In this document: one piece after another, positions 17,072-25,816 of the stretch | How the letters are laid out: each line of letters begins with the position of its first letter | How positions within the stretch are numbered: the stretch's first letter is position 1 | NCBI GenBank assembly: GCA_902609915.1 | Contig: CACLTO010000005.1 | Location: 1-45,387, forward strand | Origin: an uncultured Pelagibacteraceae bacterium | Lineage (GTDB): Bacteria > Pseudomonadota > Alphaproteobacteria > Pelagibacterales > Pelagibacteraceae | DNA: 45,387 nt | Direction of reading: 5' to 3' | Program-made: the position numbers and the translations under genes | The notes under the pieces: generated by a model | What the model saw: only the letters and a program-made list of their open reading frames with translations | Told to the model about the DNA's origin: nothing | The model's database searches: none

Positions 17072-17961
17072 TGGATTGGGATAAATTAAAAATATTTCAT
17101 GCAGTCGCGGAGGCAGGAAGTTTTACTAATGCTACAATCAATCTTAATCTTAGTCAGTCAGCTATAAGTAGACAGATACAGTCTCTAGAACAGGATTTAA
17201 AGGTTCAATTATTTGAAAGACATGCTAGAGGACTAACGCTTACAGAAAATGGCGAATATGTATTTAAAACTGCTAACGAGGTAATTAGCAAATTAAAAGA
17301 TGTTGAAACCTCTCTTGGAGATCAAAAAAATAAACCTTCAGGAAAATTAACAATAACTACAGTTAGAAGTTTTGGGACTCATTGGTTAACACCTCGTATT
17401 GAGGAATTTATGAGATTAAATCCAGAGGTTGAAATAGAATTAATTTTTGAAGATAAAGAATTAGATTTAAGCACTCGGCAAGCTGATATTGGTATTTTTA
17501 TGAGAAGACCAAAACAATTAAATTATATCCAAAAAAAACTTATAGATTTAAAGTATTATATATATGGATCTAACAGATATTTAGAAAAACATGGTATGCC
17601 AAAAACATTAGCTGATCTTAATAAACATAAATTTATATCTTTTGGAAAAGGAGCTCCATCTCCAGTTTATAATCCAGAATGGGCGTTAAAATTAGGAATG
17701 CATGATGGTAAAAAAAGAAAGCCAATAATGAAAGTAAATAGTGTAATGGGACTATTACTAGCTGTTCAGGCAGGTGTTGGTCTAGCTGCACTTCCAGAAT
17801 ATTTGGTGAGTAATTCCTCAAATATCATAAAAGTATTACCAAAGTCAGAAGGGCCAATCACAGAAGCACACTTCGTTTATCCCCAATCTCTGAAAAATAC
17901 TGCTAGAGTCCAAGCATTTAGAAACTTTCTTTTTAGCAAAATAGGCGACTGGAAAGCTTAA
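17071..17961 (+). CDS. LysR-type transcriptional regulator
   Basis: 296 aa. Residues 1-60 hold the winged HTH (MDWDKLKIFHAVAEAGSFTN, then LNLSQSAISRQIQSLE); the rest is a LysR substrate-binding domain with VQAGVGLAALP near the end. It is coupled to the acuI-like gene by TAATG, so it may be co-transcribed and sense a product of that enzyme. The strongly conserved HTH but no effector signature leaves its targets open. Confidence 0.88.
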   Translation: MDWDKLKIFHAVAEAGSFTNATINLNLSQSAISRQIQSLEQDLKVQLFERHARGLTLTENGEYVFKTANEVISKLKDVETSLGDQKNKPSGKLTITTVRSFGTHWLTPRIEEFMRLNPEVEIELIFEDKELDLSTRQADIGIFMRRPKQLNYIQKKLIDLKYYIYGSNRYLEKHGMPKTLADLNKHKFISFGKGAPSPVYNPEWALKLGMHDGKKRKPIMKVNSVMGLLLAVQAGVGLAALPEYLVSNSSNIIKVLPKSEGPITEAHFVYPQSLKNTARVQAFRNFLFSKIGDWKA

Positions 17962-18008
17962 ATTTACATTAATTATTAATTCAAATAGAAGTTGTTTCTG
18001 CGACATAT

Positions 18009-18053
18009 TTGCGATTGATTATCATTATCATTGCGAATAATTATCATTTGCAA
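18009..18053 (+). promoter_or_regulatory. Tandem Fur-type operator upstream of the iron transporter
   Basis: TTGCGATTGATTATCATT (18009-18026) is repeated as TTGCGAATAATTATCATT (18031-18048), 22 bases on. The second copy forms a near-perfect palindrome TTGC...GCAA at 18031-18053, and the reverse complement of the first contains GATAATGATAATCA, the core of the classical 19-bp Fur box. It lies 30-75 bases before the start of a ferric-iron binding protein gene, which is the expected Fur target. Two sites suggest cooperative repression. Confidence 0.82.
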
Positions 18054-18083
18054 TTAACTAATATGCGGAGAAAAGGTAAATAA

Positions 18084-19112
18084 ATGAAAAAAATATCAAG
18101 TCTATTTTTGATAGCAACTTTATTTGTATCAACTTTTGCAGTTGCGAATGAAGTTAATGTTTTTAATGCAAGACACTACAAAGCCGATGCAGAGCTTTAT
18201 TCAAAGTTCACTAGTATGACTGGAATTAAAGTTAATCTAATTAATGGAAAATCAGGAGCTCTTGAAAAAAGAATAATTGAAGAGGGTGCAGATTCTTCTG
18301 CAGATCTTTATATTACTGCTGATGCTGGAAGATGTGGTGCTATGGATGCAAAAGGCCATCTTCAAGGTGGATTAACTTCTGCAGCTATAAAAGCTGCCGT
18401 GCCAAAAAGTTTTAGAACAAGTAAATGGGTTGGAATAGCAAAAAGAGCTAGAATAATTTATTATTCACCTGAAAGAGTTACTGGTGCTGAATTATCTGGA
18501 ATGTCTTATGAAGGTCTAGCTGATCCTAAATGGAAAGGAAGATTAGTAATAAGAAAATCTAGCAATATATATAACAAATCTCTTGTAGCTTCATTAATTG
18601 AAAATAATGGAAAAAAAGCTACAGCCGAGTGGGCAAAAGGAGTTGTTGCAAACATGGCAAGAGATTCTAAAGGTAATGACAGAGCTCAAATTATGGCAGT
18701 AGCAGCAGGTGAAGCTGATATTGCTGTGGCTAATACTTATTATCTAGCACTTATGTTATCTGGTAAAAAAGGTGCAGAGCAACAAGAAGCTGCTAAAAAA
18801 GTAAAAGCTTTTTTTCCTAATCAAAATGGAAGAGGAACACATATGAATGTTAGTTGTGCAGCTTTAGTCAAAGGAGCACCAAACAAAGATAATGCTGTTA
18901 AACTTGTAGAGTTTTTATTAACTCCACAGTCTCAAGAGCATTTCACCAATAATACATTTGAGTTTCCAATGATTGATGGTGTTTCGCCAAGTCCATTAGT
19001 AGTAAATAACTTAGGATTAGATTTTCAACAAGATATGAAAACTAAACTAGCTTCTTATGGAAAAAATCAAGCTGCTGCATTAGAAGTGATGACAGCTGCT
19101 GGTTGGAAGTAA
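18084..19112 (+). CDS. fbpA: Fe(III) ABC transporter substrate-binding protein (FutA/FbpA-like)
   Basis: 342 aa. Signal peptide residues 1-21 (LFVSTFAVA cleavage). The mature protein begins NEVNVFNARHYKAD, with His31/Tyr32 typical of FbpA/FutA iron ligands, and A-N-T-Y-Y at 216-220 gives the tyrosine pair that binds ferric iron. It captures Fe3+ in the periplasm for the permease and ATPase encoded downstream. The Fur-type operator upstream supports iron regulation. Confidence 0.93.
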   Translation: MKKISSLFLIATLFVSTFAVANEVNVFNARHYKADAELYSKFTSMTGIKVNLINGKSGALEKRIIEEGADSSADLYITADAGRCGAMDAKGHLQGGLTSAAIKAAVPKSFRTSKWVGIAKRARIIYYSPERVTGAELSGMSYEGLADPKWKGRLVIRKSSNIYNKSLVASLIENNGKKATAEWAKGVVANMARDSKGNDRAQIMAVAAGEADIAVANTYYLALMLSGKKGAEQQEAAKKVKAFFPNQNGRGTHMNVSCAALVKGAPNKDNAVKLVEFLLTPQSQEHFTNNTFEFPMIDGVSPSPLVVNNLGLDFQQDMKTKLASYGKNQAAALEVMTAAGWK

Positions 19113-19119
19113 GTAACAA

Positions 19120-19290
19120 GTGAAAGAAGAAAAAAAATTTACGTCTGATATTGATTTAAATAAATCTTCCAGTACATGTTTGCCATGTCAACAGGAGTGT
19201 GAAAAAATTAATAAAAGACTAAATAAAAAGAAACTTGATAAAATTGAACCTAAGGAAGTTCCGCATCTCCTTAAAGTATTTAATTTTTAA
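19120..19290 (+). CDS. Small cysteine-containing protein (56 aa) within the iron operon
   Basis: Read by eye: GTG at 19120, TAA at 19288-19290. It starts seven bases after the fbpA stop with no ATG option. The product is highly charged (lysine/glutamate rich) and has a C-L-P-C-Q-Q-E-C cluster at residues 20-26, which could bind metal. It sits between the iron-binding protein and the permease gene. The function is unknown; a chance ORF is possible but less likely given the position and cysteine motif. Confidence 0.5.
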   Translation: MKEEKKFTSDIDLNKSSSTCLPCQQECEKINKRLNKKKLDKIEPKEVPHLLKVFNF

Positions 19291-19301
19291 TTTTTCTTTC
19301 T

Positions 19302-19337
19302 TGTGTCCATAGCAAATGGGGATTTGTTGTGGACACA
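19302..19337 (+). promoter_or_regulatory. Stable intercistronic hairpin in the iron operon
   Basis: TGTGTCCA (19302-19309) pairs perfectly with TGGACACA (19330-19337). Inside, CAAAT and ATTTG pair around a GGGG tetraloop, leaving a symmetric three-by-three internal loop (TAG/TTG). No U-tract follows (TAAAAATC), so it is not an ordinary intrinsic terminator. It lies 30 bases before the permease start and could stabilise the upstream binding-protein message or act as a processing or attenuation element. Confidence 0.65.
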
Positions 19338-19367
19338 TAAAAATCATATATTAGTATATAATCGGAT

Positions 19368-20993
19368 ATGTTAAAAAATTTGAATATTTGGTTTTTATCT
19401 TCATTAATAGTTTCTTTAATTGTATTGATCCCAATTTTAACAGTGTTTTCTAGTTTTTTTGATGAAACATCTAACTATTATCAAATCCTAAAAGACACTT
19501 TCTTATTTGAGTATATTTCCAATTCTCTAATTTTATTATTCTTCGTATTGATTTTTACGTTTTTTATAGGCACTGGCACAGCCTATTTAGTATCCTTCTT
19601 TGAATTTCCGTTAAGTAATTTTTTTAAATGGGCGCTTATCTTATCTTTTGCGGTTCCACCCTACATTTATGCCTATTCATTAACAGCTTTTTTTGAAAAT
19701 TATGGCACAGCTTTTACAATTCTTAAAAATTTGTTTGGAGACGCAAATTATAACGAAAACATTCCTAAACTTGATGGAATGTTTGGTGCAATATTATCAA
19801 TTACTTTTTCTTTATATGCTTATGTATATATATTGGCTAGAGCTTCTTTTTTATATCAATCACAAAACCTAATTGATTTAGGAAAAAATCTTGGTTTTTC
19901 AAAATTTAAATCTTTCTATAAAGTTATATTACCATCTGCGCGACCAGCTATTATTGCTGGGCTATCTCTTGTAGCAATGGAAACTCTGGCAGAATTTGGA
20001 GCGGTAGATTTTTTTTCAATAAATACACTGACAACTGGTATTTATAATTCATGGATAACATTTGATGATTTAGCCTTTGCAAATAGAATATCATCGTTTT
20101 TGCTCTTATTCATATTTTCATTATTTATTATTGAAAATTTATCCAGAAAAAAGGCAAAGTATCATTTCAATTCCAGAGGTGGACTTAAGCAAAAAAATAA
20201 AACTAAACTTTATGGAAGTAAATCTTTTTTAGCCTTTATTTTCTGTTTCTTTATATTATTTTTGAGTTTTTTATTTCCACTCAGTCAAATGTTGTATTGG
20301 ACATTAAAATTTCCAGAAAATTTATTTGATCTACAAATTATAGAACTTTTTTCAAATACTCTTTATTTAGTATTGTTATCTGGTTTGCTTTTAATTGTAT
20401 TTTCTTTAATTTCAAACTATGGAAATAGAGTCTCTAAAAATAAAGCCTTAAATTTTTTATCAACCTTATCTATTTCTGGTTATGCCATTCCTGGAGTTAT
20501 ATTAGCTATAGCATTTATTACTTTTATTGCTTGGTTTGATAATAATATAATTAAATCTTTAGGATTTATTTCAATTAAAAAATTTTTTATTGGTTCTATT
20601 CTTGGTTTAGTTCTAGTTTATTTTATTAGATTTTATTCTTTAGCTTTTAATGGAATAAAGTCTGGATATGAAAAAATTAATATTTCTGTTGATGAGAGTG
20701 CTTACCTGTTAGGCTATTCTAAAAGAAAAACATTTATGAATATTCATGTTCCTTTTTTGAGAAATTCTCTTTTATTCATAATTATTCTAATCTCATTAGA
20801 AATAATAAGAGAATTACCCATTACTTTAATTTTAAGACCTTTTAATTTTGAAACTTTTGCAACCACAGCGTATATCTCTGCATCTGAGGACTTGTTGGAG
20901 GCTGCTGCAGTACCTTCATTATTTTTAATATTAATTGCCTCTTTATTCATTATAGTTAGTTCAAAATATATTTTAAGAGAAAATAATGAATAA
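19368..20993 (+). CDS. fbpB: Fe(III) ABC transporter permease (FbpB/SfuB-like)
   Basis: 541 aa, a fused two-copy BPD-permease with about 12 membrane helices. EAA-type loops occur in both halves: the first around L-G-K-N-L-G-F-S-K (near residue 170) and the second around ESAYLLGYSKRKTF (near 445). It is the membrane channel for Fe3+ released by the binding protein. Its 3' end overlaps the ATPase gene by eight bases. Homology to ferric permeases (FbpB, SfuB) is judged by layout and context. Confidence 0.9.
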   Translation: MLKNLNIWFLSSLIVSLIVLIPILTVFSSFFDETSNYYQILKDTFLFEYISNSLILLFFVLIFTFFIGTGTAYLVSFFEFPLSNFFKWALILSFAVPPYIYAYSLTAFFENYGTAFTILKNLFGDANYNENIPKLDGMFGAILSITFSLYAYVYILARASFLYQSQNLIDLGKNLGFSKFKSFYKVILPSARPAIIAGLSLVAMETLAEFGAVDFFSINTLTTGIYNSWITFDDLAFANRISSFLLLFIFSLFIIENLSRKKAKYHFNSRGGLKQKNKTKLYGSKSFLAFIFCFFILFLSFLFPLSQMLYWTLKFPENLFDLQIIELFSNTLYLVLLSGLLLIVFSLISNYGNRVSKNKALNFLSTLSISGYAIPGVILAIAFITFIAWFDNNIIKSLGFISIKKFFIGSILGLVLVYFIRFYSLAFNGIKSGYEKINISVDESAYLLGYSKRKTFMNIHVPFLRNSLLFIIILISLEIIRELPITLILRPFNFETFATTAYISASEDLLEAAAVPSLFLILIASLFIIVSSKYILRENNE

Positions 20994-22047
20994 AAATTTT
21001 TTTGAAGTAAAAAATGTTGACTTTAAAGTTGGAGGTAAAACTAAAGTAGCAAATGTGTCTTTTGCTATTGAAAAAGAGGGAGATGTTATCTGCTTATTAG
21101 GCCCATCAGGCATCGGAAAAACTACTATTTTAAGAACAATTGCAGGTTTAGAAAAAATTAAAAAAGGATCAATAGAGCTAAATGGAAATGTATTATCTTC
21201 AGAAAAAAAAAATGTTGAACCCGAGAATAGAAATATCTCTCTTGCTTTTCAAGAAAATAGTTTATTTCCACATTACACTGTAGAAAAAAATATACTATTA
21301 GGTGCAGAAAGAAATAAAGATAAAAAAGACCATCAGATCAACTTTCAAGAAATTATAGAGTTACTAGATATTTCTTTAATATTAAAAAAATACCCTCATG
21401 AAATTAGTGCCGGTGAAGCGCAAAGAGTTTCTTTAGCAAGATCTGTAATAACCCAGCCTGATTTATTGTTATTAGACGAACCATTATCTAACGTTGATCA
21501 GAGTTTTAAGGAAGAAATTCAAGAAAAATTAAAAAGAATATTAAAGAGCTCAAAAATTACTACAATAATCGTTACCCATGACTCTTATGAGGCATTTTAT
21601 TTAGGATCTAAATGTGGAATAATCTTAAATCAAGAACTTAAACAATTTGATAATCCATATAACGTCTATCATTTACCAAACTCTATAGAGGTTGTTAATT
21701 TTTTGAATAGAGGGACTCTTATTCCAGCAGAAGTAACGAGTCCTAAAAGTTTAGAAAATAAGGATCTTGGAACAATTACGGGTAATTTTTTAAAGCCTTT
21801 TCCGATAGGTACAAAAGTAAAGCTTTTGATACAGCCTGAAGATTTGCATCATGACGATAAAAGTAATTTAAAATTTGAGGTAGTCGATAGGAAATTTAGA
21901 GGTACTAATTTTATTTATACCCTTAAAACTCCAAGTGATACATTTATTCCTGTTTTTGTGCATTCTCACCATATTCATCAACATGACGTTGATGAAAAAT
22001 TTGGTGTTAAAAGACCAATTCATATTGATCATATAGTTTGCTTCTAA
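20986..22047 (+). CDS. fbpC: Fe(III) ABC transporter ATPase (FbpC-like)
   Basis: 353 aa. Walker A GPSGIGKTT (39-47), the signature loop as ISAGEAQRVSLAR (LSGGQ-type with substitutions), Walker B LLLLDEPLSNVD, and an extended C-terminal part of TOBE type typical of FbpC/PotA ATPases. It energises the permease just upstream. The ATPase is the last clear iron-operon gene; 15 bases later the azlC gene begins. Confidence 0.92.
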   Translation: MNKNFFEVKNVDFKVGGKTKVANVSFAIEKEGDVICLLGPSGIGKTTILRTIAGLEKIKKGSIELNGNVLSSEKKNVEPENRNISLAFQENSLFPHYTVEKNILLGAERNKDKKDHQINFQEIIELLDISLILKKYPHEISAGEAQRVSLARSVITQPDLLLLDEPLSNVDQSFKEEIQEKLKRILKSSKITTIIVTHDSYEAFYLGSKCGIILNQELKQFDNPYNVYHLPNSIEVVNFLNRGTLIPAEVTSPKSLENKDLGTITGNFLKPFPIGTKVKLLIQPEDLHHDDKSNLKFEVVDRKFRGTNFIYTLKTPSDTFIPVFVHSHHIHQHDVDEKFGVKRPIHIDHIVCF

Positions 22048-22062
22048 TAAAAACTCTCTAAA

Positions 22063-22758
22063 ATGAATAATAAATATAGAGTTTTTTTAAGAGGTATTTT
22101 TGATGTTAGTCCCTTGATGATTCCCGTTGTTCCATTTGGCTTGATATTTGGGGTTCTTTCAATTGAAATTGGATTTAGTCCAATAGAAACAATGGGAATG
22201 TCCTTAATAGTTTTTGGTGGTGCTTCACAAATTGTTTTACTTCAATTGTTTTCAGGAGGTGCCTCATCTTTAGTTATAATAAGTTCGGTCGGAGCAGTAA
22301 ACTCAAGACATCTTTTATATGGAGCTGTTGTTTCTGAGCATTTATCAGATTTAAAACTTATTTGGAAAATTGTAATCTCATATTTTTTAGTTGATCAAGC
22401 TTTTGCAAGATCAAATGAGTATTTTAAAAAAAATAATGACAAAAATAAATATTTTCATTTAATTGGTGGCGGTATTACTTGTTGGGTTATTTGGCAGACA
22501 ACCACTTTTTTAGGTATTATTTTAGGGGCCTTTATCCCTGAAAAACTTGGTTTAAGTTTTGCAGTGCCGTTAACTTTTTTAGCATTGTTGGTTAATGATT
22601 TTAGAAAATTAATAAATGTTATTGTAATTATTATTTCAGGATTAGTTGCAACGTTTGGATTTAATTATGTTCCTTATAAAGCATATGTTATTGTTGCTGG
22701 AATTATTGCTTTACTGACTGCAGCAATTTTAACTAAGTTGGTAAAAACTAATGAATAA
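22063..22758 (+). CDS. azlC: AzlC family branched-chain amino acid exporter subunit
   Basis: 231 aa membrane protein with several helices. PVVPFGLIFG near the N-terminus, FGGASQIVLLQL and VNSRHLLYG (near 82-90) are the AzlC signature segments. AzlC with AzlD exports branched-chain amino acids or analogues. It overlaps azlD by eight bases and follows the iron ABC genes, but its job is probably unrelated to iron. Confidence 0.9.
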   Translation: MNNKYRVFLRGIFDVSPLMIPVVPFGLIFGVLSIEIGFSPIETMGMSLIVFGGASQIVLLQLFSGGASSLVIISSVGAVNSRHLLYGAVVSEHLSDLKLIWKIVISYFLVDQAFARSNEYFKKNNDKNKYFHLIGGGITCWVIWQTTTFLGIILGAFIPEKLGLSFAVPLTFLALLVNDFRKLINVIVIIISGLVATFGFNYVPYKAYVIVAGIIALLTAAILTKLVKTNE

Positions 22759-23065
22759 TTGGCTATTAATTATATACTGTGGTTTGATAACTTTTTTGAC
22801 AAGGTTTTCAATGATAGCATTATTAAAGAAAGAAATGTTCAATGAAAGAATAAGAGAAATTCTCTCTTTTGTACCATCAGCAATTTTTCCTGCAATTATA
22901 TTTCCTGCTATTTTTTTGGACAATTCTGGGGATTTTCAATTAGAAAATAATCCAAAAATTATGGCAGCAATAATTGCAATGTTAATTGGAATAGTAAGTC
23001 AAAATATTATTGCGACAATTATCTCAGGGCTAGCTTCTTATTGGTTTCTAATTTTTGTGGTATAG
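22751..23065 (+). CDS. azlD: AzlD family transport protein
   Basis: 104 aa, about four hydrophobic helices. C-G-L-I-T-F-L-T-R-F near the N-terminus and FVPSAIFPAIIFPAIF fit AzlD. It is the obligate small partner of AzlC, and the overlapping genes imply a stoichiometric complex in the inner membrane. Confidence 0.88.
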   Translation: MNNWLLIIYCGLITFLTRFSMIALLKKEMFNERIREILSFVPSAIFPAIIFPAIFLDNSGDFQLENNPKIMAAIIAMLIGIVSQNIIATIISGLASYWFLIFVV

Positions 23066-23071
23066 GTAGTT

Positions 23072-23461
23072 ATGAAAAGAATTCTAATATCTATTTTCTT
23101 GTTATTATCATTTAGTTCTAATGCAATGGAAAAGGAGACAACTTTTAAAAAAGAGTTGTTCGATAAAGCACAATCAGATGGAAAAACTGTAGTTATAAGT
23201 TCTTGGATAAAATATTGCCCGTCATGTGCTGGTCAAATGAAAATCCTTCAGAACGCAAAAAATAGTGGTGAATTATTGGATATTAAATTTGATAATATTG
23301 AATATTTTTCATTTGACGTTACGAAAAAGGAAATATCTAATTTATTTAATGTACAATATCAAACAACATTAATAATTTTTAAAGGCAATCAAGAAGTTTA
23401 CAGAAGTATTGGTGAGACAACTGAAGATTTAATTTACGAAGCATTAAAAGCTTCAATCTAA
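23072..23461 (+). CDS. Secreted thioredoxin-like protein (CPSC)
   Basis: 129 aa. Residues 1-18 form a signal peptide (LLLSFSSNA). WIKYCPSCAGQ (45-55) has a C-P-S-C redox motif (Cys49, Cys52) at the thioredoxin active-site position, followed by the TTLIIFKGNQEV strand with the usual turn. It is likely a periplasmic thiol-disulfide protein. It lies six bases after azlD and converges with the persulfide dioxygenase gene, whose stop is one base away. Confidence 0.78.
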   Translation: MKRILISIFLLLSFSSNAMEKETTFKKELFDKAQSDGKTVVISSWIKYCPSCAGQMKILQNAKNSGELLDIKFDNIEYFSFDVTKKEISNLFNVQYQTTLIIFKGNQEVYRSIGETTEDLIYEALKASI

Positions 23462-23462
23462 A

Positions 23463-24143
23463 CTAAGCACCCAAATTAATATTTTTTTCAACATTAAAAT
23501 CTATTTCATTAGGTTTTTTTAAATTCAGATTATTCATTATCTCAATGTATTCATCCACACTACCTACCTGTAACCTTGGATTTTGTTTTTTCTCTTTACC
23601 AATAGTACTCACTTTTTCTCCTTTATAATCGTGAGCAGGATATAAAAAAGTTTCATCAGGAAGTTTTAATAGTTTATTAAAAATTGAGTTATATGCATCT
23701 TTCGAATCTCCATTTTGAAAATCCGTTCGACCTGTTCCATTTATAAGCAATGTGTCACCGGAAAAAAGATAATCATCCATCAAAAAACTATAACTATCCG
23801 AGGTATGACCCGGAGTATACATAGCTCTGATTTTTAAATTTTCTAAATTTATATATTCATCATCTTTCACTTTAATTTCGACAGCATCAGCTGGAGTACG
23901 ATCACCCATTATTGTGGAGCATTTCGTAATATCTTTTAATTTTGAAGCACCTGTCACATGATCAGCGTGTATATGTGTGTCAATTACTTTCACTAATCTT
24001 AAATCTAATTCTTTTAATAAATTTATGTAATCACTTACGTTTTCTAAAACTGGATCAATTATCAAAGCTTCTCTTCCTTTAGATGAGGCAATTAAGTATG
24101 TGTATGTGCTAGATTTTTGGTCAAATAGTTGTTTAAAAATCAT
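23463..24143 (-). CDS. Persulfide dioxygenase (ETHE1-like MBL-fold protein)
   Basis: 226 aa metallo-beta-lactamase fold. T-H-I-H-A-D-H (56-62) binds iron, YTPGHTSDS holds the next histidine, and YPAHDYKG a third. GTGRTDFQNGD and the ending P-R-L...N-L-N-L-K-K-P match ETHE1, which oxidises glutathione persulfide to sulfite. It fits sulfide/persulfide clean-up after methanethiol or thiol breakdown. Divergent from the DUF4396 gene with only 22 bases between starts. Confidence 0.85.
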   Translation of the reverse strand: MIFKQLFDQKSSTYTYLIASSKGREALIIDPVLENVSDYINLLKELDLRLVKVIDTHIHADHVTGASKLKDITKCSTIMGDRTPADAVEIKVKDDEYINLENLKIRAMYTPGHTSDSYSFLMDDYLFSGDTLLINGTGRTDFQNGDSKDAYNSIFNKLLKLPDETFLYPAHDYKGEKVSTIGKEKKQNPRLQVGSVDEYIEIMNNLNLKKPNEIDFNVEKNINLGA

Positions 24144-24165
24144 AACTAAATATTATCATATTAAA

Positions 24166-24603
24166 ATGGAATCCACTAGAATTGATTGGTCTTGTTCACA
24201 AACATGGAAACAAAGTGCTAAAAATACTGCATGGTGTTTACTTGGATGTTCAATTGGAGACTTCGGAACTATTTTATTTTTTCAATTAACTAAAATACCT
24301 TTTCCTGTTCTAGCCATTATGATATTGGCAATCATAAATGGGTTGATTACAAGTATAATTTTAGAAACACTTATTTTAATCCGTCAAAATGTAGAATTTA
24401 ATAATGCCCTAAAAACAGCTTTAGGCATGAGCTTTATTTCTATGATAAGCATGGAAACTACGATGAATTTAACAGATTACTTCTTGACTGGTGGAGCAAT
24501 ATTAAACTGGTGGGTTGTACCTTTGATGCTTATGGTTGGTTTTTTAACACCATGGCCATATAATTATTGGAGGTTAAAAAAATATGGCATCAACTGTCAT
24601 TAA
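24166..24603 (+). CDS. DUF4396 membrane protein
   Basis: 145 aa from the ATG at 24166 (MESTRIDWSC). The frame runs 22 residues upstream, but those codons overlap the divergent dioxygenase start, so the internal ATG is preferred. There are four or so hydrophobic helices. SAKNTAWCLLGCSIGDFG and the WNPWPYNYWRL-like TPWPYNYWRLKKYG ending are features of DUF4396. The family has no known function, but is seen with metal and redox genes. The stop overlaps the next gene by 20 bases. Confidence 0.75.
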   Translation: MESTRIDWSCSQTWKQSAKNTAWCLLGCSIGDFGTILFFQLTKIPFPVLAIMILAIINGLITSIILETLILIRQNVEFNNALKTALGMSFISMISMETTMNLTDYFLTGGAILNWWVVPLMLMVGFLTPWPYNYWRLKKYGINCH

Positions 24604-25294
24604 AAATTGGGATAATAAAACTTGGTTATCTTCACAAAATTACATTAATTCATTTAACAATTTTTTAATCAAAAATACAAACATTAATTCAAATTTTAAA
24701 ATTTTAGATATTGGTTGTGGTAGAGGAAAAATTTTAGGTTCATTAAGTTCAAGATTAAAACTTAAATATAAACCTTTGGGTATAGATATTATAAATCACA
24801 AAGATAGAGATAAAAGAATTAATTTTAAAAGAGCAAATATTTTAGATCTTTCTTTGAGAAAAAGTCAAAAATTTGATTTAATTTTGATTAAACAAACAAT
24901 TCATTTAATAAAATTAAATGAAGTAAAAAAATTATTAAAATCATTAGAAAAAATTTTAAATACAAAAGGTAAAATTTTAATTTTTACTCTGGAAACGACA
25001 AACAATGAAATTCCAACTTTTAAATTAATGAAAATTAAACTTAGCAGATCTCTTATGCGAGATAAAAAAATATTGAAGATTATTACAAACTTATATCCTC
25101 AAAGAATTCAAAAAAGATTTATTTTTAATGTGAAAATAAGTAAAAAGAAATATTTAGATATGGTTAAAAATAGATATATTTCAACTTTAATACCTCTATC
25201 CAAAAAACAAATTACCCAAGGTATTCAAGAAATTGATTACATTTATAAAAATAAATTAAAATTTAAAGACAAATTAAATTGTATTATTTTATAA
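24584..25294 (+). CDS. Class I SAM-dependent methyltransferase-like protein
   Basis: 236 aa. KILDIGCGRGKILG (about residues 44-57) is the SAM-binding motif I, with G-I-D near 70 and DLILIKQTIHL as motif IV-like. The rest is a lysine-rich, unassigned tail. The start lies 20 bases inside the DUF4396 gene and the end overlaps the cytochrome b561 gene tail by six bases. The substrate cannot be inferred. Confidence 0.75.
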   Translation: MASTVIKNWDNKTWLSSQNYINSFNNFLIKNTNINSNFKILDIGCGRGKILGSLSSRLKLKYKPLGIDIINHKDRDKRINFKRANILDLSLRKSQKFDLILIKQTIHLIKLNEVKKLLKSLEKILNTKGKILIFTLETTNNEIPTFKLMKIKLSRSLMRDKKILKIITNLYPQRIQKRFIFNVKISKKKYLDMVKNRYISTLIPLSKKQITQGIQEIDYIYKNKLKFKDKLNCIIL

Positions 25295-25816
25295 AATTTT
25301 TTTAAGCAAATTCTCCTTAAACAATATTTTATGAATTATAACAGCAGAAATATGTAAGGATATTAATGCGATAAGCGTATAATTGCTTAGGATGTGGATT
25401 TCGTAAAATATTTCCGCTAAATCAAAATTATCTTGAATTTCAAGATTAAAAAAAAACATATTAAGCTCCTCACCGTTATATAATTTTTTTAGAGCACCCG
25501 AGATTGTAATCATTAAAATTGAAACATATAAAAACACATGATTTAATTTTGCAATTATTTTCTGACCAGGAAAAATACTATTATTTAATTTTGGAGTTGG
25601 ATTAAAAATTTTATAAATAAGCCTTAGTATAGTTAAGTAAAATATACTAATACCGACTGTAACGTGAATATTTTCTGTGGTTAATCTTTTCTCACTGAAA
25701 TCCATGTCTACTAGATACATACCTAAAGGAATTTGAATTATTAATACTGTGGCACTTAACCAATGAAATATTCTGGAAATAGCTCCATATTCTGCTAGGG
25801 TATTCTTTAATTTCAT
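25289..25816 (-). CDS. Cytochrome b561 family protein
   Basis: 175 aa with four membrane helices. Conserved histidines are at FHW (near residue 17), ENIHVTVG (helix 2), KLNHVFLY and EIHILSNY/LHISAVIIHK (last helix), the b561 heme-ligand pattern. It would be a heme-b quinone-linked redox protein in the inner membrane. Its start codon abuts the start codon of the cytochrome c' gene on the other strand in the palindrome CATATG, so both genes share one start point and probably pass electrons to each other. Confidence 0.85.
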   Translation of the reverse strand: MKLKNTLAEYGAISRIFHWLSATVLIIQIPLGMYLVDMDFSEKRLTTENIHVTVGISIFYLTILRLIYKIFNPTPKLNNSIFPGQKIIAKLNHVFLYVSILMITISGALKKLYNGEELNMFFFNLEIQDNFDLAEIFYEIHILSNYTLIALISLHISAVIIHKILFKENLLKKIL

